Shown in pieces: positions 56,559-64,000 of a stretch of 64,000 bases of DNA. The notes beneath the pieces were generated by a model. It had not been told where the DNA came from, did no database searches, and saw only the letters and a list, made by a program, of their open reading frames with translations. Every line of letters starts with the position of its first letter. The stretch's first letter is position 1. Origin of the DNA: CBDCRK01 sp965220955 (GTDB lineage Bacteria; Desulfobacterota; Binatia; Bin18; CBDCRK01); the NCBI GenBank assembly GCA_965220955.1, contig CBDCRK010000036.1:124001-188000 (forward strand), given 5' to 3'. The position numbers and the translations under genes were made by a program.

Positions 56559-57695
56559 ATGGAGCCACTCAAGCCAGAGGTAATGGTCAGACAAGTTGAA
56601 GGGTTAGCGGGCGATTTGCGAGAGTTGACACGCCCGTTTGCTCAGCAGGTTCGTGCTTTACTAACCCCGTTGGAATGGAGGTCGGTAAAAAAAGTGTACC
56701 TAACGGGGAACGGGGATTCCTACCATGCCTCGTGTGTCGCCGAAATGGCCTTTGAGACGATTGCTGATGTTACCTGCGAACCCATGAGCGCGCAGCGCTT
56801 TCTGGATTATGGCGCGGCCTGGATGCGCCACGCCTCAACGCATCAGACCTTGGTGGTTGCTACCTCCGCCTCGGGCGGCACTAAGCGCGTGGTGCAAGCC
56901 ATCGAACGCGCCAAAGAACACGGCGCGTTAACCCTTGCCCTAACCGGAACGCCCAATAGCGCGGTGACCCAGGTGGCGGATCGCACCCTTGTGGTCGAAT
57001 TGCCACAAAAAGAACGATCTCCGGGGATTCGCACCTACCAAGCCAGCCTGATAGGGATGCTGTTGGTTGCCATTCAGTTAGGAGAAAAGCAAAGCAAATG
57101 TTATCAAGAAGAAGCGAATATTCTACGCCAAGAACTGGCCGCGCTTGCCGATGTTGTGGATGCCACTAATTTCGCTATTAAGGGACGGTGCCGCGAGGTG
57201 GCGGAAATGATTGCCAATACCTCCACCATGGTAATGGTGGGCAGTGGGCCTAGTTATGGCACCGCCCTCTTCAGCGCGGCGAAAGTGATCGAGGCGACGG
57301 GCATTTTTGCTATGGGGCAGGATTTGGAAGAGTGGTGGCACGTTGAACGGTTTGCCTACCCCGTGGATATGCCCGTTTTTGTGATTGCCCCGCCGGGCCG
57401 CTCCCATTGGCGGGCGGGAGACTTGGCGGCAACGGCGCGCGGGTTGGGTAGACGGGTCATTGCCGTGACGCACAAAGACGATACCGAGGTAACACGCCAC
57501 GCCCACGCCGTGTTACCCGTGCAAGGCGAGGCGCGCGAGGAATTTTCGCCGTTGCTCTACCATCTCTTTGCCAGCTACGTGGCTGCCAATGTCACGGAAC
57601 GTTTGGGGCGGCGATTGTTCCAAAGTGACCGCCCTGAACTTCTCCAATCGATGAACAAATACTATGCCAGCCTGCAACCAGATACGGCGCGCTAG
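56559..57695 (+). CDS. SIS-domain protein (GlmS/FrlB-like sugar isomerase or deglycase)
   Basis: A 378-residue protein with two SIS domains: VYLTGNGDSYHASCVAEMAFE and ATSASGGTKRVVQAIERAKEHGA (about 45-130), then VMVGSGPSYGTALFSAAKVIEATGIFAMGQDLEEWWHVERF (about 225-270). It lacks the N-terminal glutaminase of GlmS, so it would deaminate or isomerise phosphorylated aminosugars. The E-E-W-W-H segment is typical of the branch that includes FrlB and AgaS. GAAAGGAT precedes it. Confidence 0.9.
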   Translation: MEPLKPEVMVRQVEGLAGDLRELTRPFAQQVRALLTPLEWRSVKKVYLTGNGDSYHASCVAEMAFETIADVTCEPMSAQRFLDYGAAWMRHASTHQTLVVATSASGGTKRVVQAIERAKEHGALTLALTGTPNSAVTQVADRTLVVELPQKERSPGIRTYQASLIGMLLVAIQLGEKQSKCYQEEANILRQELAALADVVDATNFAIKGRCREVAEMIANTSTMVMVGSGPSYGTALFSAAKVIEATGIFAMGQDLEEWWHVERFAYPVDMPVFVIAPPGRSHWRAGDLAATARGLGRRVIAVTHKDDTEVTRHAHAVLPVQGEAREEFSPLLYHLFASYVAANVTERLGRRLFQSDRPELLQSMNKYYASLQPDTAR

Positions 57696-57849
57696 GCAAG
57701 CCACCGGCATGGTCGTGGTGGAGGATGACAACCTGCAGCTGTGTGAGGAAGGTCAAGAAGGTCGCAAGGACCGTGAGAATAAGAAGCCGTGGGAGGCTTT
57801 TCTGTGAAGACACCCCCTATTTACCAAGCGAATTAGGAGAAAACGAAAA

Positions 57850-58062
57850 ATGACCGCGGATCAATTGATCTACATCAGGCAGTGGCAATGGCCCTTTTCC
57901 CAAGCGACAGACAACAAGATGATGAAAGCGAAGCAAGCAATAATGAAACATAGAGAGCTGGATGGGAACGAGGCTTTGGCTAAAGCTCTCGAAAGTCCGT
58001 TCTCGACCACAAATATTTCTGAGCAGGAATTAGAAGAACTACGTAGAGCTTTTTTGGGCTAA
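57850..58062 (+). CDS. small hypothetical protein
   Basis: A 70-residue protein of mainly helical character (MTADQLIYIRQWQWPFSQATDNKM to SEQELEELRRAFLG). AGGAGAAAACG lies a normal distance before the ATG. I do not recognise it. It is 155 bases after the SIS gene and may belong to the same transcript. Confidence 0.5.
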   Translation: MTADQLIYIRQWQWPFSQATDNKMMKAKQAIMKHRELDGNEALAKALESPFSTTNISEQELEELRRAFLG

Positions 58063-58158
58063 TCTTGCCTCTCTCCTAAGAAATAGCACAGCACAGCTCT
58101 AGGGCTGAAGGCTGCTTCAACCCTGCCTGCGCATGGCGGGTTACCATTACACACCGAT

Positions 58159-59445
58159 TTATTTCCCTCGCCGCAGGAGCTGTTGGGTACTGAACAGTTT
58201 AGAGGAAAGGGGCTGGTTGTACACCGACTTTCTTGACACCCATACCATGGCCCGCTCCTTGTGGTAGTCTACCCATGAGGCCCCCAACATAATGGGCACC
58301 TGCACTCCTACGTTCCAAGGCGTGGCTGTCGCATCGGCATAGAAACCAAAGATAGTGCGCCAGTGTTTTCCTTCGCGATCATAGACCACTACATAAAGAG
58401 CGGCCCAGGTCTGTTGATCAAAATAGAAGACCCGCCGGCCATAGGGATGATTGGTGTTCTGGGGAATGGCTTCTACAACTACTGCCTTGCGTAGTTGCCA
58501 GGGATCTACTGGATACCACTCCCCTTTGCCTCCCATCTGGGGAACCGCCGCCGGCATAGCAAAGGGGGCCAGAACTACAGCATTAGTAGTTAGCAGGTTC
58601 CAGGAATGTCCGTGAATATAGCCATTGTACACCAGCCGATCTTCATCCAGTAGGTCTAGACCCATGAGGGCCTCCAGGGGGTTGAAAATAGACTTGCGGA
58701 TGCGCCGGGTGCTAGGGGTATAGGCCCATAGCACATCGGGTTTGGTATCCCGGTCGTAGCGGTAACGGATCATGACCGTGCCTGCCTGGTCAAGCGGTGC
58801 CAAGGACTCCATGTATTCCTTGAAATAGACTCCCTCTTCCTCCCAGGTTTCTTGATCTTGATCCTCACTGGCCAGGTGCATCCCGAAGGCTAGCGCTTGG
58901 TAGGCTTCCATGCTCCGGTGCACTCGCCCTGCTCCATCCAGTGCCTTGCCAGTGGAAGAACCAAACTCTATGGTTGTGCCTCTCTCCCGATAGCGGTGGT
59001 TCCAGGAGGCTTTTTCTCCGGCTTGGGGATCCTGGGGATCAAGCAAGGGAAAGGGCAGGCCAGTCACATAGTTCTTGAGCTGTCCCTCTGCAATCTCTAC
59101 CCCGCCAGAGTGCTTGAGGGTAGCTTCGATGTACTCCTGCGGCAGAGGCTGGTCCACGGTTTCTTGTATAGTAATTTCTAGCTCCCCGGCCTCAACCACT
59201 TTAAGAATCTCTGCTGGCAGAATCTTTTTGGCCGTCTGAGCCTTGGTCTTATTGAGGGTCATCCCAGGCGTAACCCCTTCTACTCGAAGTGGACCCTGAC
59301 GATAGGGATGAAAGACCAAAAGGATTCTTTCTTGCCGGTTACCATCCTGACTACTATCCTGGGCTTGCCCCCATGAGAGGATGGGACACAGTATAAGAAG
59401 AAAGGCTAAGAGTAAGACGTTTGCAAAAAGCGTCTTTCCTTTCAT
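58159..59445 (-). CDS. DUF1329 protein (paralogue 3)
   Basis: A 428-residue exported protein. The preferred start MKGKTLFANVLLLAFLLILCPILS has GGGAGGATAAA before it; an upstream in-frame ATG adds 16 residues without a ribosome site. It has SWGQAQDSSQDGNRQERILLVFHPYRQG after the signal, then VEGVTPGMTLNKT, SWNHRYRERGTT, YRYDRDTKPDVLWAYTPSTRRIRK and the HPYGRRVFYFDQQTWAALYV strands. It closely parallels paralogue 2. The alpha/beta-hydrolase 51 bases upstream shares its strand and may be co-transcribed. Confidence 0.8.
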   Translation of the reverse strand: MKGKTLFANVLLLAFLLILCPILSWGQAQDSSQDGNRQERILLVFHPYRQGPLRVEGVTPGMTLNKTKAQTAKKILPAEILKVVEAGELEITIQETVDQPLPQEYIEATLKHSGGVEIAEGQLKNYVTGLPFPLLDPQDPQAGEKASWNHRYRERGTTIEFGSSTGKALDGAGRVHRSMEAYQALAFGMHLASEDQDQETWEEEGVYFKEYMESLAPLDQAGTVMIRYRYDRDTKPDVLWAYTPSTRRIRKSIFNPLEALMGLDLLDEDRLVYNGYIHGHSWNLLTTNAVVLAPFAMPAAVPQMGGKGEWYPVDPWQLRKAVVVEAIPQNTNHPYGRRVFYFDQQTWAALYVVVYDREGKHWRTIFGFYADATATPWNVGVQVPIMLGASWVDYHKERAMVWVSRKSVYNQPLSSKLFSTQQLLRRGK

Positions 59446-59496
59446 TTTATCCTCCCTGATTCTCTCAGGCAGCAACTTATCGACATCCAACAAGGG

Positions 59497-60354
59497 TCAG
59501 CTACATCCTTTAAGAAAATCGATAACCGCTTCGCTAAAGGCATCATTACGATCACCAGCGACCATATGTCCTGCTCCCGACACATCTGCGTACTGGGCGT
59601 GAGGAACCGCCGCCTGAAACTCTGCCGCCGTTTCCTCACTCACCACGTCACTTATCTTTCCTCGTACTAGCAATGTCGGCACACGCAGGGCACGAGCCGC
59701 TGCCAGCATACGTTCGGGGTCACGTCTTAGTCGAGCAGGACTGATGAGCTGGGGGTCCCAGTGCCAGTGATAGCGACCCTCCGGACCTTTTCGCAGGTTT
59801 TTGGTGAGCCCACTTAAATCCTTTGGTCTGGGTCGATGTGGAAGATAGGCAGCAATAGTATCCGCAACCTCCTCCAGGCTGTCAAAGCCCTCCGGCCGGG
59901 CGGTCATGAAAGCACGGATACGATCGACTCCTTGCTGTTCGACTCTGGGGGTAATATCTACCAGCACAACAGCGGAGCTAACGGGCTGCGGGGATTCCCC
60001 CTCCGTGAGGAGAGACGTCATCCCTCCCAATGATGCTCCAACCAGCGCGGGTTTGCGCTCGAAGTTCGTCAGAATACTCCGTAGGTCGGCTACAAAAGCA
60101 TCTATGGCATAGTTACCATCCGGTGCCCAATCGCTTTCTCCATGTCCGCGCAAGTCTAGCGAGACAGCATACCACCCTTGCTCGGCCAGGTTACGCGCTG
60201 TTTCTCCCCAGGCGTGACGTGTTTGTCCACCGCCATGCAAGAGAAGCACTGGGGCAGCATCACTCTCACCCCAGGCATCACCCGTGAGTCTCAGGCCGCC
60301 GTCAACCTGATAGCTAATCCTCTGTGGCCCGAGCGCATTCTCTTTTTGTGACAT
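59497..60354 (-). CDS. alpha/beta-hydrolase
   Basis: A 285-residue hydrolase: VLLLHGGGQTRHAWG, SLDLRGHGESDW, ALVGASLGGMTSLL (a G-x-S-x-G elbow with the Ser), and VSGAGHMVAGDRNDAF with the His. The acid is probably an Asp before the last strands (GKISDVV region). The triad is complete. The ribosome site is weak. It precedes a DUF1329 gene on the same strand. Confidence 0.9.
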   Translation of the reverse strand: MSQKENALGPQRISYQVDGGLRLTGDAWGESDAAPVLLLHGGGQTRHAWGETARNLAEQGWYAVSLDLRGHGESDWAPDGNYAIDAFVADLRSILTNFERKPALVGASLGGMTSLLTEGESPQPVSSAVVLVDITPRVEQQGVDRIRAFMTARPEGFDSLEEVADTIAAYLPHRPRPKDLSGLTKNLRKGPEGRYHWHWDPQLISPARLRRDPERMLAAARALRVPTLLVRGKISDVVSEETAAEFQAAVPHAQYADVSGAGHMVAGDRNDAFSEAVIDFLKGCS

Positions 60355-60488
60355 CCCCTACTCCATTTTTATTGTTATTTCCCTTACTCATGCCAGGAGA
60401 TTCCATGGCTCAGACATTAGCCCGGGCCCTGAGAACCCCAAAGGGGATCCCCAGCCCCAATACTATCTGCCCTTCTGGACAGAAGATT

Positions 60489-61970
60489 TCACTGCGCAGA
60501 CGTAAACACGAACGCCCGGCCCACCGTGGGCAGATGCCGCAACGGTTGCCCAGGAGCTCCAACAACAAATTCCGGAATGCTGTCCCCGTCGAGATCACCT
60601 GGGGATATCGCTGTGGTGCCAAAGAAGGCTCCCTGCTGAGGATAGGGATCATTGAAAGTGAATAAGTGTCGTCCATCCAGACCATTGAAAATAAACAGCT
60701 GACCCTGGAGTCCATAGGCGTCTACCTTCTGAAATGGCGCTCCCGCCATGATCTCAGGAGCATTGTCCCCATTGACATCCCCTGCACTCCCTACAAATAA
60801 ACCAAAGCCAGCATAAGCATGCGGAGCCGGGGTGGTCAGGGTATAAAGTAACTTCCCGTCTGCACCACTGAAGGTAAACACATGTCCTTGTGAACGATTG
60901 CCATTGACATCCTGATAAGGGGCACTAACAAGAAAATCCGGGGTGCCATCTCGGTTAACATCGCCAGCCTCACTCACCACCCAGCCAAAGGCTGATCCGG
61001 CACCAGGGATGGGATCATCCAGGGTAAACAGTAACTCTCCATTACTCCCACTAAAGACAAAGGCCTGTCCTTGTACCCCATACTCTTTATACTTACTCAC
61101 AGCCTGCTCGGGAGCACTGCTGAACAAGTCTTGGGGCTGTAAGTCTACCTCCTGATTCCCATTGCTTTTGACATCCTGATAAGGGGCACCAATGAGCAGG
61201 TCAGGCACTCCGTCCTTGTTCACATCACCCACCCCAGCCACTGCCCAGCCAAAGGCTCCTCTCACCATGGGGTTGCGCACACTCAGGAGTTCCTCTCCAT
61301 TGCTACCATTAAACACCAGAGCTTGCTCTTTACCTGGAGCGCTTACAAGCAGCTCAGACACCCCATCCCCATTCATATCACCCATCCCAGCCACTGCCCA
61401 GCCAAAGAGGGCTTCATTGCCAAGGGAAGGGTCACTCAGGGTCATAAGGAGACTACTGTCTGCACCACTAAAGATAAACGCCTCACCCCGCCGGGCATGG
61501 TTAAAAGCCCCAATCAAAAAGTCGGGCACTCCATCCCCACTCACATCACCCACCCCAGCCACTGAGCAACCAAAGGCCACCCCCGTCTGAGTATAAAGAG
61601 AGGCATCAAAGCTGCCAGGGTCAGGGTTGTTCACCACATGGATCACCTTGCCATCCTTACCACTGAAGACAAAGGCCATACCCTGGTTACGAATTCTCAT
61701 CTCCTTCGCATCCACAACATGATGCCCCGCACCTTGAACTTGATACTCATTGTGGTTGACCGCGTGGTTATAGGCTCCGACCACAAAGTCCGGTATGCCA
61801 TCCTGGTTCACATCGCCAATATTTGCCATGGCTGAAGCAAACCTGGAGTATGAGTGACGGTGGGGATCATCTATATATATCACCCCAGCGTGTAGCAACG
61901 AAGAAAAAAGATAAGTGCTGCCTGCCAGAGCACCACAGAAAAGGACCACCATCCAAAGTTTCTTGACCAA
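60489..61970 (-). CDS. FG-GAP (integrin-like) beta-propeller protein
   Basis: A 493-residue protein. Seven blades each hold a GD-(V/M/L)-N-x-D-G-x-PD-x-(L/V)-x-GAP/GAY motif, the FG-GAP calcium-binding loop found in integrin alpha chains and bacterial propellers. The start is a TTG 7 bases after AGGAGGT; the signal peptide KKLWMVVLFCGALAGSTYLFS begins there. An upstream ATG 81 bases earlier lacks both. It is exported, probably surface or periplasmic, and binds calcium; its ligand is unknown. Confidence 0.88.
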   Translation of the reverse strand: MVKKLWMVVLFCGALAGSTYLFSSLLHAGVIYIDDPHRHSYSRFASAMANIGDVNQDGIPDFVVGAYNHAVNHNEYQVQGAGHHVVDAKEMRIRNQGMAFVFSGKDGKVIHVVNNPDPGSFDASLYTQTGVAFGCSVAGVGDVSGDGVPDFLIGAFNHARRGEAFIFSGADSSLLMTLSDPSLGNEALFGWAVAGMGDMNGDGVSELLVSAPGKEQALVFNGSNGEELLSVRNPMVRGAFGWAVAGVGDVNKDGVPDLLIGAPYQDVKSNGNQEVDLQPQDLFSSAPEQAVSKYKEYGVQGQAFVFSGSNGELLFTLDDPIPGAGSAFGWVVSEAGDVNRDGTPDFLVSAPYQDVNGNRSQGHVFTFSGADGKLLYTLTTPAPHAYAGFGLFVGSAGDVNGDNAPEIMAGAPFQKVDAYGLQGQLFIFNGLDGRHLFTFNDPYPQQGAFFGTTAISPGDLDGDSIPEFVVGAPGQPLRHLPTVGRAFVFTSAQ

Positions 61971-62078
61971 AATTTGATACCTCCTTAGAACAAAATAAGT
62001 TGAGTCTGTATTTGATCTTTCTTGCAATTCTCCGCTTCTGAGTTTAGGCAAATAAACAACTTCTGACCGAGACCACCT

Positions 62079-64000
62079 TTAGTCTCCCACCACTTCCTCA
62101 ACCCTCGGCAGCTCGACCTCCTGGGGCCTGGGTTGTCTGCCAGGCAGGTGCTGCCTAGCAGGCAGGTGCCCACGAATTTTTGCCCATACGGCCGAAGGAC
62201 GCAGGGCCCAGACATACTCCTCAAGATCATCAAACAGAGAATAGGCCACAGGTGTAACCAAAAGCGTGATAAGGAGACAGAGCGACTGCCCGCCAATAAC
62301 CACTACGGCAATACCGCGATGACTCTCCGCTGCCGGTCCCTGACCCAGAGCCACGGGAATCATGCCGCTGACAAGCGCGAGCGTGGTCATAAGGATAGGG
62401 CGCAGCCGCTCGCGGTTGGCCTGGATAATAGCCTCATAGCGGGGCATTCCCTGGCGACGCAGGTTAATGGTGTGGTCGATCTGTAGAATGGAATTTTTCT
62501 TGACAATGCCAAAGAGAAGCAGGATGCCCAGAATGCTGAAAATCGCCAGGTGCTGGTCCGCGGCCCACAGCGAGAGGAGAGCAAAAGGGACGGCCAGCGG
62601 CAGCGAGAGCATAATAGTAATAGGATGCACAAAGCTTTCAAACTGCGCGGCCAGGACCATATACATGCCAATAATAGAGAGGAGAAAGGCAAGCTGAAAG
62701 CTGGCCATCATCTCGTTAAAAAACTTGCCCATGCCGGTTATGCCGGTAGTGTAGCCCGGGGGCAAACCTATTTCCTCTACCGCTGCGTCAATCTCTACCA
62801 AGGCATCACCCAAGGCCTTGCCTTTGGATAGATTACCGGTAAGCGTGATCTGACGCTGACGTTCCTGGCGATCAATCTGCACTGGCCCAGTGCCGGGGAC
62901 CAAATTCACCACATTATCCAGGCGCACCTGCCCCACCGTGGCAGAGGGAACAGTCACCCCCTGGATCACCTCTGGTCGGTTTCTGGCCTCAGGCATTAGG
63001 CGCAGGCGCACGTCATAGAGTTCGTCGCCTTCGCGATAGGTTGTTACCTCTTCCCCAGCCACCATAATGCGCAGGGTAGAGGCAATATCCGCCGCTTCAA
63101 TACTCAGGTCAGAGGCTTTGCGCCGGTTGATATGAACCTGGAGCTCGGGGTTACCACCTTCAAATGTGGTGTCCACATCCACAATGCCGGGTATCTCCTG
63201 CATACGGGCCTTAAGGTTGTCGGAGTATGTCCACAGTGTGGATAGGTCTGGTCCGCGCAGGTTATACTCAATGTCCACATTGCGAAAACCACCGCTGCTA
63301 ATCGGCAGGACCTTGTCCACACTAATACGCATACTAGGAAACCCCTGTACACGCTTTCTGGCCTCGGCCATGACTTGGGCCTGGGTAACTTTTCGATGCT
63401 CGTAATCCTCCAGCTTGACTACTATCTGGGAACGGGTAACCGTTTCCCCCACCGTAGTGCCGACCAAAGAAAGCAGATGAGCGACCCCGGGGACCTGGCG
63501 CAGCTCGGTCTCAACCTGACGGGTAATCGCATCGGTTTGGGCCAGGGAGTACCCCGGTGGGGTTTTAATGTTAACCTCAAACTGGCCCCGGTCATCATCC
63601 GCCATCATGGTCGAGCGTACATGTTTGCCGATCCAAGGCGTTGACATAACCAAGCCGATTGCCAGGCATATAATGGCCCAGCGGTGATGCATGGACCACT
63701 CCAACATACGGGTATACCCACGATCGATGAAGCCATAGAAACGGGACTCGCGCGAGGAATGCGCGTGCTCGGCCAAGCGCTTGGGTAAGAAACGCGAGCA
63801 CATCATGGGCGTGAGCGTGAAGGCTACCAGCAATGAAACCATAATGGCAAAGGCCATGGTCAAGCCAAAGCTGCCCAGCCAGCGACCTACGGTGCCTTGG
63901 AGAAATCCCACCGGTAAAAAGATGACAACCAGAGAAAGGGTTGTGGCACTCACCGCCAAGCCCACCTCGGAGGTTGCCGCCGCAGCCGCCTCCATGGCGC
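62079..64000 (-). CDS. RND efflux transporter (AcrB/HAE1 type), N-terminus beyond the window
   Basis: The last 638 residues or so of an inner-membrane RND pump. It holds a transmembrane block at the top (VSATTLSLVVIFLPVGFL), a central periplasmic pore domain (VGTTVGETVTRSQIVVKLEDYEH), and TM7-TM12 with FGIVKKNSILQIDHTINLRR and LRPILMTTLALVSGMIPVALG. RND pumps export hydrophobic compounds from the periplasm with a membrane-fusion protein and an outer-membrane channel, neither visible here. Sits next to the FG-GAP gene on the same strand; it ends 28 bases after 62051. Confidence 0.93.
   Translation of the reverse strand, partial: AMEAAAAATSEVGLAVSATTLSLVVIFLPVGFLQGTVGRWLGSFGLTMAFAIMVSLLVAFTLTPMMCSRFLPKRLAEHAHSSRESRFYGFIDRGYTRMLEWSMHHRWAIICLAIGLVMSTPWIGKHVRSTMMADDDRGQFEVNIKTPPGYSLAQTDAITRQVETELRQVPGVAHLLSLVGTTVGETVTRSQIVVKLEDYEHRKVTQAQVMAEARKRVQGFPSMRISVDKVLPISSGGFRNVDIEYNLRGPDLSTLWTYSDNLKARMQEIPGIVDVDTTFEGGNPELQVHINRRKASDLSIEAADIASTLRIMVAGEEVTTYREGDELYDVRLRLMPEARNRPEVIQGVTVPSATVGQVRLDNVVNLVPGTGPVQIDRQERQRQITLTGNLSKGKALGDALVEIDAAVEEIGLPPGYTTGITGMGKFFNEMMASFQLAFLLSIIGMYMVLAAQFESFVHPITIMLSLPLAVPFALLSLWAADQHLAIFSILGILLLFGIVKKNSILQIDHTINLRRQGMPRYEAIIQANRERLRPILMTTLALVSGMIPVALGQGPAAESHRGIAVVVIGGQSLCLLITLLVTPVAYSLFDDLEEYVWALRPSAVWAKIRGHLPARQHLPGRQPRPQEVELPRVEEVVGD

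Overview
The window looks like a chromosomal piece of an uncultured, metabolically versatile Gram-negative bacterium. Evidence for a cell with two membranes is an RND efflux pump, three periplasmic DUF1329 proteins, an Sco-type copper chaperone and several Sec signal peptides. Seven luciferase-like flavin oxidoreductases, two amidohydrolase-2 proteins, several alpha/beta-hydrolases and DUF1329 paralogues resemble the catabolic gene sets of Binatota, Tectomicrobia (Entotheonella-like) and related Desulfobacterota genomes. There is no rRNA or other marker gene, so this placement is only an inference. I saw no tRNA or rRNA gene, no CRISPR array and no classical IS transposase.

Layout. 0-7 kb holds an acetoacetate-decarboxylase-fold protein, an exported ankyrin protein, an SDR oxidoreductase, a zone of truncated genes (a hydrolase remnant and a dioxygenase/FAH chimera broken by a 16-bp duplication) and an LVIVD beta-propeller. 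7.5-10 kb holds a small protein coupled to a CrtC-like protein, then a vapBC toxin-antitoxin pair between 45-bp direct repeats. 10-16 kb holds acyl-CoA ligase, amidohydrolase, MetE-like and esterase genes on the minus strand. 16-25.7 kb is a plus-strand catabolic block: flavin monooxygenase, four luciferase-like proteins (one frameshifted), SnoaL/epoxide-hydrolase folds, a BBE-type FAD oxidase and a dienelactone hydrolase.

25.9-42.6 kb is a type I restriction-modification (hsd) island opened up by many cassettes. The order is hsdM, an AlbA_2/Schlafen-type protein, duplicated small-gene remnants, DUF2442, HEPN, MNT fused to hsdS, a DUF559 element with perfect 27-bp inverted repeats inside hsdS, a membrane TPR protein, a ParA-type ATPase with a small partner, an AAA_14/DUF4143 ATPase, and hsdR. 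Extra copies of the 3' end of hsdM and of the 5' end of hsdR sit at cassette borders. This suggests repeated insertion at gene ends. It is the most unusual part of the window. hsdS and hsdR are both interrupted, so restriction is probably inactive unless the frameshifts are assembly errors.

42.7-64 kb returns to the catabolic theme: a second amidohydrolase, SCO, three DUF1329 proteins, a VOC protein, three more luciferase-like proteins beside an alpha/beta-hydrolase, a RidA-fold protein and a CMD protein, then an MFS/BtpA/SIS transport-and-sugar module, an FG-GAP propeller, and the C-terminal two thirds of an RND pump that runs off the end. The catabolic genes plausibly cooperate in uptake, oxidative opening and hydrolysis of hydrophobic substrates. 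No single substrate can be named from the sequence.
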